The notes under the pieces were generated by a model. That model had not been told where the DNA came from and ran no database searches. It worked only from the letters and a program-made list of their open reading frames with translations. From the NCBI RefSeq assembly GCF_004761875.1, contig NZ_SJEY01000002.1, positions 124,001 through 188,000 on the forward strand: DNA of 64,000 nucleotides, written 5' to 3'. The DNA is from Roseovarius aestuariivivens (GTDB lineage: Bacteria; Pseudomonadota; Alphaproteobacteria; Rhodobacterales; Rhodobacteraceae). Shown here in pieces: positions 1-9,205 of the stretch. Numbering within the stretch: position 1 is the first letter of the stretch; each line of letters opens with the position of its first letter. The translations under genes and the position numbers were made by a program.

Positions 1-1
1 C

Positions 2-292
2 GTGGCCACCTCGAGGACACAGTGGGCGACACAGCAGCTCAACGAGCACTGGTATCACCTTCGCTTCCGCAATGTTGATCTTCCTGGAAAGCACCTGCTC
101 CGCATGAGTGGGAAGCCCGAGGCGCACGGCGTTGGGACGTCTGACGCAGCCTCGCTTAATCTGACCGAAGCTGTTTCGATCTACATCCGCCTGAAAGGCA
201 AAGATCGCCGGGTAACCTTCCACCGAGCTACAGAGCGAGCCTGCGGGTATGTAATCGATGCCTGCATTGATAAGGACCTGAACGCTTATAGT
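2..292 (+). pseudogene. Tyrosine recombinase N-terminal fragment, cut by IS
   Basis: An open frame from the left edge reads into a segment resembling the N-terminal SAM-like (core-binding) region of phage-type integrases: EAVSIYIRLKGK, then ERACGYVIDAC and DKDLNAYS. This pattern precedes the catalytic domain in this family. Integrase-like sequence stops at about base 290, exactly where IS3-type transposase sequence begins on the other strand, so the gene appears interrupted by the insertion. No catalytic domain remains in the window on this side. It may begin at the GTG at base 2 or extend beyond the window. The family call is by motif memory, so moderate confidence. Confidence 0.45.
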
Positions 293-1118
293 GTTCGACA
301 AAGTCGCCGATGGCCTCCTCGATTGCGCCGGGCAGGTAGTAGTTCTCGAGGAGGATGCGGTTCTTCAGGGTCTGGTGCCAACGCTCGATCTTGCCCTGGG
401 TCTAGGGATGGTTCGGGGCGCCGCGGACGTGATCCATGCCCTGCTTTTCGAGCCAGGCGGCCAGATCGCCAGAGATGTAGGACGATCCGTTATCGCTGAG
501 CAGCCGCGGTCGATGTGCGACCGTCACGCTGTCGCATCCTGAGGCAGCCGAGGCATCCTTCAAAGTCGATGTGACATCCCCGGCGCGCATCGTCGTGCAG
601 AGCTGCCAGGCAACGATGTAATGGCTGAAGTCGTCGAGGATCGTCGAGAGATAGAACCAGCCCTAGCCGATGACCTACAGGTAGGTGAATTCGGTCTGCC
701 AGAGCTGGTTCGGCCGGGTCGTCTTTTCGTGGAACTCATCCGCTGCCGTGATCACCGCGAAGGCCGGGCTCGTGACGAGGTCATGTGCCTTCAGGAGCCT
801 GTAAACGCTGGCCTCGGAGACGAAGTAGCGCTTCGTATCCGTGAATCGGACCGCGAGCTCACGTGGCGACAGCTCCGGTTCATCCAGGGCCAGGTCCACG
901 ATCTGGCGGCGTACGGTGTCCGGGATACGGTTCCAGACTCGGCCAGGCCGCGAGGACCGATCCTCGAGACCGGCTTCGCTCAGAGCGATATAGCGGTCGT
1001 ACCAACGATAAAAGGTGGTCTGCGGAATGCCGAGCATCTCCAGTGTGCGCTTAACCGGCAGGTGAGACTGCTCAACGATACGAATGATCTCTAGCTTTTC
1101 AGAGGCTGGGTATCTCAT
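286..1118 (-). pseudogene. IS3-type transposase OrfB (DDE integrase), degenerate
   Basis: Starts MRYPASEKLEIIRIVEQSH and has a helix-turn-helix region (MLGIPQTTFYRWYDRY) followed by an rve-type DDE core. The frame is interrupted by three in-frame TAG codons: two around 662-682, just after QTEFTYL and in the following VIG-GWFYL motif, and one near 402 after GAPNHP. The first catalytic aspartate, normally in QTDFTYL, is a glutamate here. The second (LSDNGSSY) and the final glutamate (GKIERWH) are still readable. Sequence ends at IEEAIGDFVEHY, short of the usual C-terminus. Clearly inactive. Confidence 0.85.
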
Positions 1119-1489
1119 GCGTCGTCGTCCCCATCCCCGAGTATGCTTTTTTTGAGCAATCGTTTCTCAAGCATCAGGTCGGCGACCGCCTCCTTGAGCG
1201 CCGCAGACTCCGAGCGCAACTCCTTCACCTCCGGCGCTGTGGCCTGACTTGTCGTATCGCCAGCGAGCTGCTTCTTGCCGGCTTCAAGGAACTCCTTCGA
1301 CCAACTGTCGTAAAGGCTCGTGACAATCCACTCACGACGACAGAGCTCCGCGATACTGATTTCGCCGCGCAGACCTTCCAACAAGATGCCGATCTTGTCC
1401 TTTGCGGTGAACTGGCGACGTGTCTTGCGACGGATGTCCTTGACGACCCTGTCGGCCGACCCTTTCGATGTTCCGGATTTGTGTCACAT
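1115..1489 (-). pseudogene. IS3-type transposase OrfA (HTH), damaged start
   Basis: Encodes an HTH_Tnp_1-type protein: DIRRKTRRQFTAKDKIGILL, then LEGLRGEISIAELCRRE, and a leucine-rich C-terminal segment (EVKELRSESAALKEAVADL) that would multimerise with OrfB. Read upstream, the natural ATG at 1489 is followed at once by TGA, so translation could only begin further in, for example at a TTG near 1384. It ends in an ATGA overlap with OrfB. Same family as elements common in Rhizobiales and Rhodobacterales; inactive with its partner. Confidence 0.75.
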
Positions 1490-1627
1490 CTTCACTCCTT
1501 GACGGTTCAGATGAGCCAGAAATCCTCCCATATACAATCACTCCAACTTGCCCCATGGGCGCTGATCCCGGACAAACAGTGGAAAAGCTTTTCTCGTAGC
1601 CTGGTGCGGCTACTGAGGTGACCTGAC

Positions 1628-2350
1628 TTATTTTAACGGAGATTCATACCCAAACATATCGATTATCTCACGATTAAAAAACTTAACTGCGGACACTAAT
1701 TCATCCTCCTCGTAAAAATAATCTTTCAGGTCACGTCCCTTTGGTCGAAACCCTCCCTTAGCATTGATATTTTTCATAGAATTGGATAGCCCTTTTAAGG
1801 TTGGGACTTCACTCTCAACCGTCTTGCAATCCTCCAGAAGCGTCTCGTATTTGATAGTATGATTTAAGATAAATCTCTGATCAATGAAATAATGTTCATA
1901 GTTTAGACGCAAAAGTTCAGGATTTTGCCGCAGAAATTCCGAGAAGTCAATTCCCTCATCTGGCCTTTGCAATTTAAGTCTCCAGTGAAAAAGTGAGACC
2001 AGTCTATCAAAGGGGTTCCTAACAATTGATATTTTCTTTGCGTTGTCAAATACTTTTGCGCCAATTTTATTTCTCAACTGCTTAGCAGAGATATGGTTAA
2101 AGTATTTTTGGGGAGCCACTCGCCTCCGTAGAAACCTATATAAATCTCCAGCAGAGTATTCAATGGGAGCCTTTAAGTAATTCTGTGCACCTCTGAACCC
2201 TAATGCTCGACGCGTCGCCTCGTCCTCTGGTGAAATTGGAGTGATGATATCTCTTTCCGTCGCAAACTCAGATAAGGCAATCTCAAATGATGTTCCTGCA
2301 ACTTTTCGTGGCTTTATGAAAATTACGTCCATTTCTTTCAAGTATATCAT
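1628..2350 (-). CDS. Sulfotransferase family protein
   Basis: A 240-residue protein with the two PAPS-binding signatures of sulfotransferases: a 5'-phosphosulfate loop near the N-terminus (FIKPRKVAGTSFE, residues 11-23) and a 3'-phosphate element (SIVRNPFDRLVSLFHW, about residues 108-123). The spacing and the VRNPFDRLVS motif resemble the carbohydrate sulfotransferase family 2 group, which moves sulfate from PAPS to a glycan hydroxyl. No signal peptide, so cytoplasmic. Its codons are markedly A/T-rich compared with the core genes after 9.2 kb, and it lies between an IS remnant and an integrase pseudogene, which suggests horizontal acquisition. The acceptor is unknown. Confidence 0.75.
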   Translation of the reverse strand: MIYLKEMDVIFIKPRKVAGTSFEIALSEFATERDIITPISPEDEATRRALGFRGAQNYLKAPIEYSAGDLYRFLRRRVAPQKYFNHISAKQLRNKIGAKVFDNAKKISIVRNPFDRLVSLFHWRLKLQRPDEGIDFSEFLRQNPELLRLNYEHYFIDQRFILNHTIKYETLLEDCKTVESEVPTLKGLSNSMKNINAKGGFRPKGRDLKDYFYEEDELVSAVKFFNREIIDMFGYESPLK

Positions 2351-2946
2351 TTCTACGTCCTAGCTTACTGATCTTACTAATATCTTGAATATCAGAAGCT
2401 CATTTTGAACATTCCCGATTATTCGATGAATGAGATAAGAGGCAGTCATTTTCGAAAATGGGGATATTGCCGCTCTTGACTCTGGCAATGTCGTAAAGCG
2501 ACGAACGAACCTCTTGCCAAGCGAAGCCGAAGAAATACTACGCACAGAACGCACTGATATCCGGCAGTTGACATTATTCATGGTTTAAAAGCGAGCGGTG
2601 TACATGTCCAATCTTTTCTGGTGATGGACTGGGCCGAGGGGTCTTGCATGGGAAAGCTTGTCTCCGGTACCGCGCGGGGAGGTTATGACAACAAGGAATG
2701 GCCTGAAGAGCACATACTTCACCTCGTTACGACGCCTCATCGTCTAAAGAAATCAGGATCGCCAACTTCAACTAATCCTCGTGCTCTAAAGTTGCAAACG
2801 CGTCAACGGAATTTGAGCAACGCGGATAGGTAGTCAGCCCCTGTATCCGATGCCATTCTTCTGCTTACGCAAAAAGCGGCGGTTGGCTTCCAAGGGACTG
2901 ACTTCTGTGCACCTGAAACTCACTGACATTGCGCCACTTCAACTAC
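2351..2946. other. Gap between sulfotransferase gene and integrase remnant
   Basis: About 600 bases with no gene that can be supported. Short open frames on both strands (2360-2581 minus, 2621-2833 plus) show no recognisable domain, and a different minus-strand frame within 2390-2520 looks equally protein-like. This suggests decayed sequence. The stretch upstream of 2350 must hold the promoter of the sulfotransferase gene, but no clear promoter boxes were identified. Confidence 0.4.
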
Positions 2947-4112
2947 TTAAGAGGTTTCAGTGACCGTTTTAGCCCATCTCTCCAAAAGCGGTCGGCGCTA
3001 TTCTAAGAAATCTGCACGCCGATAGCTGCGCTCGACCCTACCGCCAACGGTGTGGCCCAGCGAGGTCTCGGCTAAGTCGTGCGGCGTGTTTGCGGTCTCT
3101 GCCACCCAATCGCGGAAGCTGGAGCGAAAACCGTGCTGGCCCTCGATCAGGCCGCGCCGTTCCATGAAATTGCTCAGGGTCATGTCGGAAATGACGCCCT
3201 TACGGGTGCCTGGAAACAGAAAGCCATCACGGGCACAAGGAGCAACGTCAGAAATGACAGATTAGGCCTCCTGCGAAAGAGGCGCGCGGAAATCGCTTGT
3301 GGCTCCTACGCGGCCTTTCATGGCTTCTGCCGGGATAGTCCAAATATTGCCGTTTATCTGGCTAAGGCGCAGGTGCCGCAAGGGAAAGCTGCGTACCGCC
3401 GTCAGAATGAGTAGGCGCAACACCAACTCGCAAACGCTGCTGCCGTCAAGCGATTGATAGAAGGCAGGCACGTTGCGCCAGTTCATCGCAGGAAAGTTCT
3501 TCACCGTGTGGAGTTGCTTGCCCAGCAGCGCCTTGGCCTTGTCAGTGGCCCGCAAGTCAACGTTGAGTCCAAGAGCCGCCGCATGTCGCAGGCAGATACT
3601 AAGACGATTCATGGCCTTGCGTGCAGTGTCAGCCTTTTCTTGCAAGATGGGAGCAAGTGTGTCGCGGATACCGCTTTGGTCGATCTGCGATACTGACATC
3701 TTTTCCAGCTTTGGAAGCACATGCAGTTCCAACGGCGGGAACCATCGTCCAGCCTTATCATCGCCTTTTAATTCGGCCTTGCGGCTCTCGAACGCATCAT
3801 GAGCAATGTCGGAGAGGATGTGCAGATTTTGCTCAGCCTCGGGCCGCTGCCGCTCGCGCTCTTTGATGGCGTCCTTGCCCTCGCGGACCACGGCGCGCCA
3901 TTTGTCAGCTTCGTCCCGCGCGGCCTTCATCGACACGTCCGGTTAGCTGCCAAGCCCCATCTCGTGCCGTCGCCAGAATATTGTGTAACGATGGAACCAC
4001 TGATCGCCGCCATCGGGCGCTTGTAAAATCACATTCCAGCGCCGTCGGAGTATTTACCTGCAGGTTTTGCCTTGATTGCTGAGCTGGTCCGATTGTGCTT
4101 GGGCTGTGCCAT
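2947..4112 (-). pseudogene. P4-type tyrosine integrase pseudogene
   Basis: Reading from an ATG at 4112 gives MAQPKHNRTSSAIKAKPAGK, then YSDGAGM-stop-FYKR. After a frameshift near 4040 the sequence continues QAPDGGDQWFHRYTI and MGLGS-stop-PDVSMKAARDEAD. It then runs through the core-binding region to the catalytic domain: TAVRS with the first Arg, HGFRSSFRDWVAE with the His-x-x-Arg, and LGHTVGGRVERSY with the second His and the nucleophilic Tyr. Further in-frame stops occur at 3262-3264 (TAA after LSQEA) and after RRADFLE (TAG, 2995-2997); the original terminus is probably the TAA at 2947. That is four nonsense codons and one frameshift, so the gene is dead, but it was an island-type integrase of about 385 residues. 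Confidence 0.85.
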
Positions 4113-4834
4113 AGATCGTCCGCCTAGAAATATGGGGTATGGTGGTGCAGATTGGAATACTCTGAAACAGCTAAACCTTTATTTTATAAATATGCCTGTG
4201 GAACTGCTTCAAGGCGACGCATCAAGATATAGTATTTTGATTCCTCTCCTAGGCAGCAAGCCACAGAAATTAAGTCACTAACGAAAATTGGCGTAAAAAA
4301 ATTGGCTTTCTTCGATTGAAGACCCCATGAGATCCATAATCGGGTCAACATACGCCAAAAACTTGACGCCTCGTGTCCAAACACATCCGCCCCGAAAGGA
4401 ATGGAATCGCAAAGTACCGTCGCAGGGTTACGGAAAATCTCCAAGTTTTTCTAGGAAAAGGAATTTACGAAGGCCCTTGGCAAAACTGAACTCAAGGCTA
4501 AGCAGAACTAGCAAGTCTGCCACGAATATTTTACGCGACTGCTCTTTTCTGCGAGCCCTTCGTCAGATGTGAGTGAATTATCGGCAATTTAGGATAGCAT
4601 TGAAGCTCAGTTCGTCGAGCTAGAAGCTGACCCTCATTCGCAAGGTATGAGCGAAGGCGAAAAAGAAGCCAGAGAAGCCGAGGCAACCGCTTAGTTAGAA
4701 AGTACTCAGCAGAGCCTGAAACGGGGAGGCTCAATAAAGAGAACCTTACTATGAGGGTTAGGGCCATCGTCAATTCTTTTGCCATGCTGTCACATTTCTT
4801 TTGCATTTTTTAATCGCGGTCGGATACTCAGCGT
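4113..4834. other. Decayed sequence between integrase remnant and sulfotransferase
   Basis: No intact gene is supported. On the plus strand, about 4469-4740, one frame reads like a broken coding region: TKALGKTELKAKQN-stop, CHEYFTRLLFSAS, SIEAQFVELEADPHSQG, MSEGEKEAREAEATA-stop, LESTQQSLKRGGSIKR. The acidic, helix-prone composition and stop spacing suggest a pseudogene of a soluble protein that I cannot name. The rest of the interval shows nothing recognisable. Confidence 0.3.
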
Positions 4835-5689
4835 TCATATGTCGTAGCCCAAACGGTTCCATATCCCTGGTCCGTAATTCGCCTCGCCGTGCATCACAAA
4901 GTATTTTTCGTTGGAATTAACAAGTGCCTTGTGTCGCTCTTCAATCTGCTCAGGATCGTTTCGTGTCGTAAGTTGAAGGAAGTCCGCGACGCGACTGATT
5001 TCGTCTTCGGGACAGCGGCACAAATCTTCATATCGAACCAGTACACAGTCTTCGGCTTTGTAATCGCTCATCGCTTGAGTGTAGGCGGCATCCCAATGGC
5101 GCATAAGCTCTGCAAGTGACAGGTCAGCCCATTTATGAGTCGCTGCTGAAACGGCGCGGGGATCCCGGGTGACTATGACGATGCGACAATCCGGAAATAT
5201 CTGACGCAACCAGTTAATCTTTGTCAGATTGGGAGGTGATTTCTCCAGCAATGTCTTGCTATTTCCAACCACGAAGCGGCTCCAGTCCGCAATAATCCGC
5301 GCGCGGCAGCCTTCCGGGTCGCTCAACAGAGCGTCAAGTTCGGCCCTCATCTCGGTTGAGAAGGCAAATCGACCTGGTCCGCCGAAATGCATCGCAGCAG
5401 AATAAACCGACTGCATGTGCTGGCCTTCGCTTTCAGGTACACTGGCGCGCAGATACGACACATCGTATTTTGCGGCTAATATGCGCTCTAGAAGAGTCGT
5501 GCCACTTCGGTGCAACCCACAAATGAAAACGAAACGGTCCAAGACGGGATTATCGTTGTAGGAAATTTCTGGCAGCCGGTTTGGAACGTACTTGGGCCTT
5601 TTAGACCCAGATTTGATGAACCGAACGACCATGCGTTTCCATCGCGATGCGTCTAACAGTTTATGTAGTATAGAACTCATAATAACCAT
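4835..5689 (-). CDS. Sulfotransferase family protein
   Basis: Encodes about 284 residues from the ATG at 5689, chosen because GAGAG lies 7 bases upstream; longer starts give an atypical Cys- and Arg-rich leader. The 5'-PSB loop is FICGLHRSGTTLLERIL and the 3'-phosphate motif is IVIVTRDPRAVSAATHKW, so it should use PAPS to sulfate an acceptor. It resembles bacterial Sulfotransfer_3-type proteins, with a C-terminal YEDL motif (VLVRYEDLCRCPEDEI) typical of the fold. Cytosolic, no membrane segment. Isolated between pseudogenes, consistent with cargo of a mobile region. Acceptor unknown. Confidence 0.8.
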   Translation of the reverse strand: MVIMSSILHKLLDASRWKRMVVRFIKSGSKRPKYVPNRLPEISYNDNPVLDRFVFICGLHRSGTTLLERILAAKYDVSYLRASVPESEGQHMQSVYSAAMHFGGPGRFAFSTEMRAELDALLSDPEGCRARIIADWSRFVVGNSKTLLEKSPPNLTKINWLRQIFPDCRIVIVTRDPRAVSAATHKWADLSLAELMRHWDAAYTQAMSDYKAEDCVLVRYEDLCRCPEDEISRVADFLQLTTRNDPEQIEERHKALVNSNEKYFVMHGEANYGPGIWNRLGYDI

Positions 5690-5930
5690 GAAACACTCTC
5701 GATAGGGCCTAGCGGACAAATGATGCCCTCTGTTTAAAGGTTTCACCAGAACTTCTCGACTTTGCAATGGAAACTTCCGACAGCAGCTTTGTCCGCATAG
5801 ATGAGCCACGAGTTATCTAGATCTCCATGCCATCTGATAAGAGACCAACAGACCGTGGAGAAGCTTAGGTTCAGGATGCATTGATCTTCAATTCTCTGCG
5901 TGATTCACGGCGAGAAAATGGAGCGGTGAC

Positions 5931-6270
5931 ATGAGCTACCGTTACTGGCTGACCGACGCGCAGATGGCCAACTTCTCCCCTTTTTCCCGAAGGCGCACGG
6001 CAAGCCACAGGTCGATGACAGACGGGTGTTGAGCGGGATTATCTCCATCAATCGCAATGGATTGGGCGGGCGGGACACTCAAGACGTATATGGAAGCCAA
6101 AAGACGCTTCAGAGCCGTTGGGAGCGTTAGAGCGGGAAAGTTATCTTCGCGCGCATGATGGCCAGACTGGCTGCCGAACACAGCGAGAAAAAAGGCGTGA
6201 TGATCGACACGACCTACCTAAAGGCAAACCGCACCGAGACCGGTGTGGCCGCGAAAAAGGGGGGCTGGCT
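5931..6270 (+). pseudogene. IS5-type transposase remnant
   Basis: From ATG 5931 the sequence reads MSYRYWLTDAQMANF. A one-base shift near 5976 then gives PFFPKAHGKPQVDDRRVLSG, IISINRNG, a TAG at 6128-6130, IFARMMARLAAEHSEKKG and VMIDTTYLKANRTETGVAAK. This order (WLTDAQ, VDDRRVLSGI, MIDATYLKAHRT) is that of the small OrfA-type half of IS5-family transposases, including the first catalytic Asp in MID. The second half is missing. Inactive because of the frameshift, nonsense codon and truncation. Confidence 0.8.
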
Positions 6271-6370
6271 GCACCCTTTGACCTTGATCGTGCGCAAAAT
6301 TGCTGCAAGGCTATAAACGCTTGATTTGGTAGTTTGGCTTTGTTTATCCGGTTACAAATAATATTTTGCG

Positions 6371-7441
6371 TTGAGCATCTGCACCTTGATCGATCCTGAC
6401 AAGCAAGCTTCGCGACCTAAGGTTTCCGTCATAGTTCCCGTGTATAACGGAGAGAAGACCCTCGAACCCAGCATCCGGTCACTTTGCGATCAGAAGGATG
6501 TCGCGCTCGAAATTATTCTAATCAACGATGCATCAACAGATGCAACAGGCCGCCTTATCGATGCGTTGGCAAAGGATCATCCTTGTATCATACCAGTTCA
6601 TCTGACTGCGAATGGCGGCGCTCACGAGGCACGGCTTAAAGGCCTAGAGTACGTGCGGGCTCCCTGGGTCGGCTTCCTCGATGCAGATGATTTCGCTCGC
6701 CCATACATGTTTTCCACACTTCTAAAGGCAGCGCAGCGCGAAGATGTCGACATTGTCATCTGCGGGTTGGCGCGAGTGGACGCATCTCGCGAGGTAATCG
6801 GGACCAAGGTGCATTTCCACTGTGAACAGCGCATTGAGTCGGATATCTTTGCCCGCTTTTGCCAGTCCGAATTTGGCGTTGGCAGCTTGAACAACAAGCT
6901 TTACCGCCGCGACCTCCTTCTGCCTTGCCGTGATCTACAGTTTCCCTGGCGCCAAAACGTGGGCGAGGATCTGGTGTTCAATCTGGATTGCTTTCGCCGG
7001 GCGCGCGCGGTCTTTCTATTACCCGACATCCTTTACGAGTACGTGGTCAATCCCGAAAGCGTTACGAGTGTGATGACCCGTGACCAAGCGCGCAAGTATG
7101 TTGAGATTTTTCGAGCTTTTGCACTGGCACTCAAAGCATTGCCAGATCGGGATGCGCACCTTCGTACTTTAATCGTTGATCTTTATCGCCACCGGTTTGA
7201 GTTTGATGCTTTTCGCCTGCCTTCGAGTGCAGATCTCAACTTGTATGAGGAGGAACTGGCCGAAGCGGAAGAGCTGATACACAGTATCGCGCCAACAGCC
7301 TTGGCGAATTTGGCGCTGCGTCCACCTTTAGCCAGAGCCAACCAGCCAATACGGAAGCGCCTTTTCCGTGGAGTCACGGTTGAGTTCTCGCCGGGCATTT
7401 CACGCCGCTTGCGCGGCTGGTTCCAGAGGCCCAAACTGTGA
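6371..7441 (+). CDS. Family 2 glycosyltransferase
   Basis: A 356-residue inverting GT-A transferase. It opens with the canonical nucleotide-sugar fold: KVSVIVPVYNGEKTLEPSI at about residues 18-36, LINDASTDATG, and the metal-binding DxD motif in WVGFLDADDFARP near residue 100. The acceptor-side GEDLVFNLDCF motif near residue 200 is typical of enzymes adding sugars to capsule or EPS chains. The likely start is TTG 6371; no in-frame ATG exists before the catalytic domain. It lies between an IS5 remnant and a sulfotransferase gene, suggesting glycan-modifying cargo. Donor and acceptor cannot be read from sequence. Confidence 0.85.
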   Translation: MSICTLIDPDKQASRPKVSVIVPVYNGEKTLEPSIRSLCDQKDVALEIILINDASTDATGRLIDALAKDHPCIIPVHLTANGGAHEARLKGLEYVRAPWVGFLDADDFARPYMFSTLLKAAQREDVDIVICGLARVDASREVIGTKVHFHCEQRIESDIFARFCQSEFGVGSLNNKLYRRDLLLPCRDLQFPWRQNVGEDLVFNLDCFRRARAVFLLPDILYEYVVNPESVTSVMTRDQARKYVEIFRAFALALKALPDRDAHLRTLIVDLYRHRFEFDAFRLPSSADLNLYEEELAEAEELIHSIAPTALANLALRPPLARANQPIRKRLFRGVTVEFSPGISRRLRGWFQRPKL

Positions 7442-7578
7442 GTGGGGCCGTTTTTCACCTTCGGTGCTTGGGGCGCCAATCCCAATGACTTGATAAGCGG
7501 GGACTTCTGTGGTTTGCGAACCTTAGTGTAGTCTGAACGCCGTACATGCCTTCCAACTAGAACGGAATTAGATCCGCC

Positions 7579-8367
7579 ATGAACCAGCGTATGATCTTCG
7601 GGTTGGGCTCGGGCCGAAGCGGCACGATGTCTTTGGCCAACCTGCTTAACCGAATGCCAGAGGTCGTCTGCTTCCATGAAAGCAACCCGAGCGGTATGGC
7701 CTGGTCGGGCTCCGAAAGAACGGTTCAATCGATCCTGAACGATTTTGAACTGATCCTCTCAGGAGGATCGCGTGGCATCTGCCTTGATCTCACCTTATCT
7801 CGTCGCGCTGAGCGCGACGAAGCACTCCGTAAGCTCGACACGCTGACCCGCATAGAAGCTGTCTGCGATGTCGCATCCTATTACCTGCCTTACGTGGAGT
7901 TCATCCTGTCTCGTCAGCCGAAGGCGGTTTTTCCCTGCCTGAAACGAAACAGAGAAGACACCATCAACAGCTTCATCAAAAAGGTAGCGCTTCCCCCACA
8001 GCGTCCATCCAAAAGCGATTCAATCAAGGCCGCACTCGGGATGCCGCCGAAGCCCCGCCCGATCAGCAGAAACCACTGGCTGGATCACGACGGAAGCGAA
8101 TGGAGCATAGACCGCAAGTGGGACAAATGCTTTCCGAAATACGAAGCCGAGCTGAGCCTGCGGGAAGCTGTCTCACGCTACTACGACGACTATTACAACG
8201 CAGCGAGGAAACTTGAAAAACGCCATCCTGCTGCTGTTAAGATCTTTGATCTGGAGGCTCTGAACGACCCAGTGGGCCAGTCGGAAATTCTCGATTTCTG
8301 CAGAGTCTCGCAGCGCAACCCTTTCGAACCGTCTCACATAAACAAGGGACAGAAACAGACCTCTTAG
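7579..8367 (+). CDS. Sulfotransferase-like protein
   Basis: A 262-residue protein beginning MNQRMIFGLGSGRSGTMSLA, a P-loop-like 5'-PSB motif at residues 6-19 as in PAPS-dependent sulfotransferases. The expected 3'-phosphate region is less typical here (VFPCLKRNREDTINSFIKK, about residues 116-134), with Lys-Arg-Asn-Arg in place of the usual R-D/N-P. It still has the Arg and Ser that normally contact PAP. A helix rich in Tyr and Arg follows (VSRYYDDYYNAARKLE). Probably cytoplasmic. The downstream IS remnant marks the end of the accessory zone. The divergent 3' motif leaves function less certain than for the other sulfotransferases. Confidence 0.65.
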   Translation: MNQRMIFGLGSGRSGTMSLANLLNRMPEVVCFHESNPSGMAWSGSERTVQSILNDFELILSGGSRGICLDLTLSRRAERDEALRKLDTLTRIEAVCDVASYYLPYVEFILSRQPKAVFPCLKRNREDTINSFIKKVALPPQRPSKSDSIKAALGMPPKPRPISRNHWLDHDGSEWSIDRKWDKCFPKYEAELSLREAVSRYYDDYYNAARKLEKRHPAAVKIFDLEALNDPVGQSEILDFCRVSQRNPFEPSHINKGQKQTS

Positions 8368-8830
8368 AACCATCAGTGCATTCCAAACGCTGAAATGCCA
8401 CGCTGGTTTACGCGCAAAACGGTGAAGAACGTCCTTAGATGCGGCTTCTCGTGTAGCAGCAATCAATAAGGCAATGTCAAAAGAATCTTGGCTTCAGCCG
8501 GGCTTGGGCTCGCCCTAGTCCACGTTGCCTTTTGGCTCGTTTCCCCGTTAGCTGCACGGAGCGCAGAGGTCTATTCAGTGCACGAATCGACCTTTCAGAT
8601 TTCAACCGAGATGCAAAAAAAGCGCCCGGAGGGTTACCATAAACCTGCTGATTTAACACTAATACCTTCGCAGGAAACGTACTCATCCGCTTCGAGGTGG
8701 AGCTCAAAGTAGAAAAACATCCCTAGGTTTTTGTCGACCGCCTGCAAGCCTCACGATAGGTCCTTTGCACGTATTGAGCCTCCCCAAAGAAGTGGTCCGC
8801 TCCTATATTTTGGAAAGCGGAAGACCTGAG
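8368..8830. other. Gap between sulfotransferase gene and IS remnant
   Basis: About 460 bases without a supportable gene. A short plus-strand frame at 8488-8712 (74 codons) and a minus-strand frame at 8477-8707 overlap each other, and neither shows a domain, a convincing ribosome site or a link to neighbours. The stretch directly before 8831 ends in GACCTGAG and serves as leader of the transposase remnant. Confidence 0.4.
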
Positions 8831-9107
8831 ATGGCTATTAAGAGATCGAAGCCGGAAGAGATTGTCGTGAAGTTTCGACAGGTTGAAGTTCTGATGGGGC
8901 AAGGCAAGCCCTAAATGGGTGCGATCCGTCAGATCAGTGTGACTGAGCAAACGTATTACCGCTGGAAGAAGAATTTCGGCGGACTGGGCACGGAGCAACA
9001 CAGGGAAGTGAAGCTGCTCCAGAAGGAGAATGAGCGTATTCGCCGTGCCGTATCGGATTTGACTTTGGACAAGCTGATTTTGTCTGAGGCTGCACGGGGC
9101 AACTTGT
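8831..9107 (+). pseudogene. IS3-type transposase OrfA remnant
   Basis: From ATG 8831 the frame reads MAIKRSKPEEIVVKFRQVEV then LMGQGKP and a TAA at 8912-8914. In the same frame it continues MGAIRQISVTEQTYYRWKK, KLLQKENERIRRAVSDLTLD and KLILSEAARGNL. This is the HTH plus leucine-zipper OrfA of an IS3 subgroup unlike the one at 286-1574; the codon replaced by TAA is normally Arg in such proteins. OrfB is absent: homology stops at about 9107 and the glcB terminator follows within 50 bases. Confidence 0.8.
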
Positions 9108-9155
9108 TAGCCCCTCGCGTCGGCACGGCTGTCTTGCGGTACGCGCCTTGCGCGG

Positions 9156-9188
9156 AAACGCCGAAGCGGTGACACCGCTTCGGCGTTT
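9156..9188. terminator. Intrinsic terminator of glcB
   Basis: A perfect 14-bp stem, AAACGCCGAAGCGG at 9156-9169 and CCGCTTCGGCGTTT at 9175-9188, encloses a 5-base loop and sits just past the glcB stop codon. On the plus strand it is followed by TCCTTATT, on the minus strand by CCGCG, so it may work best for plus-strand readthrough. It marks the border between IS debris and core genes. Confidence 0.75.
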
Positions 9189-9205
9189 TCCTTATTCGGG
9201 CGGCC

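Larger units (their letters stand above)
286..1574 (-). mobile_element. IS3-family insertion sequence, decayed
   Basis: The element has orfA (1115-1489) and orfB (286-1118) overlapping by ATGA, the usual IS3 layout that permits programmed frameshifting. The orfA-proximal end probably lies near 1574, where the minus strand starts TGTCCGGGATCAGCG, a TG-led terminus as expected for IS3 elements. The other end is lost: orfB stops being recognisable after its EHY motif at about base 286, where integrase sequence begins. Both frames carry nonsense mutations, so the element cannot transpose by itself. Exact ends and target duplication were not established. Confidence 0.75.

Noticed and set aside
2360..2581. 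73-codon frame upstream of the first sulfotransferase
   Set aside because: Another frame of the same strand looks equally protein-like (WQEVRSSLYDIARVKSGN), so neither can be supported as a gene.
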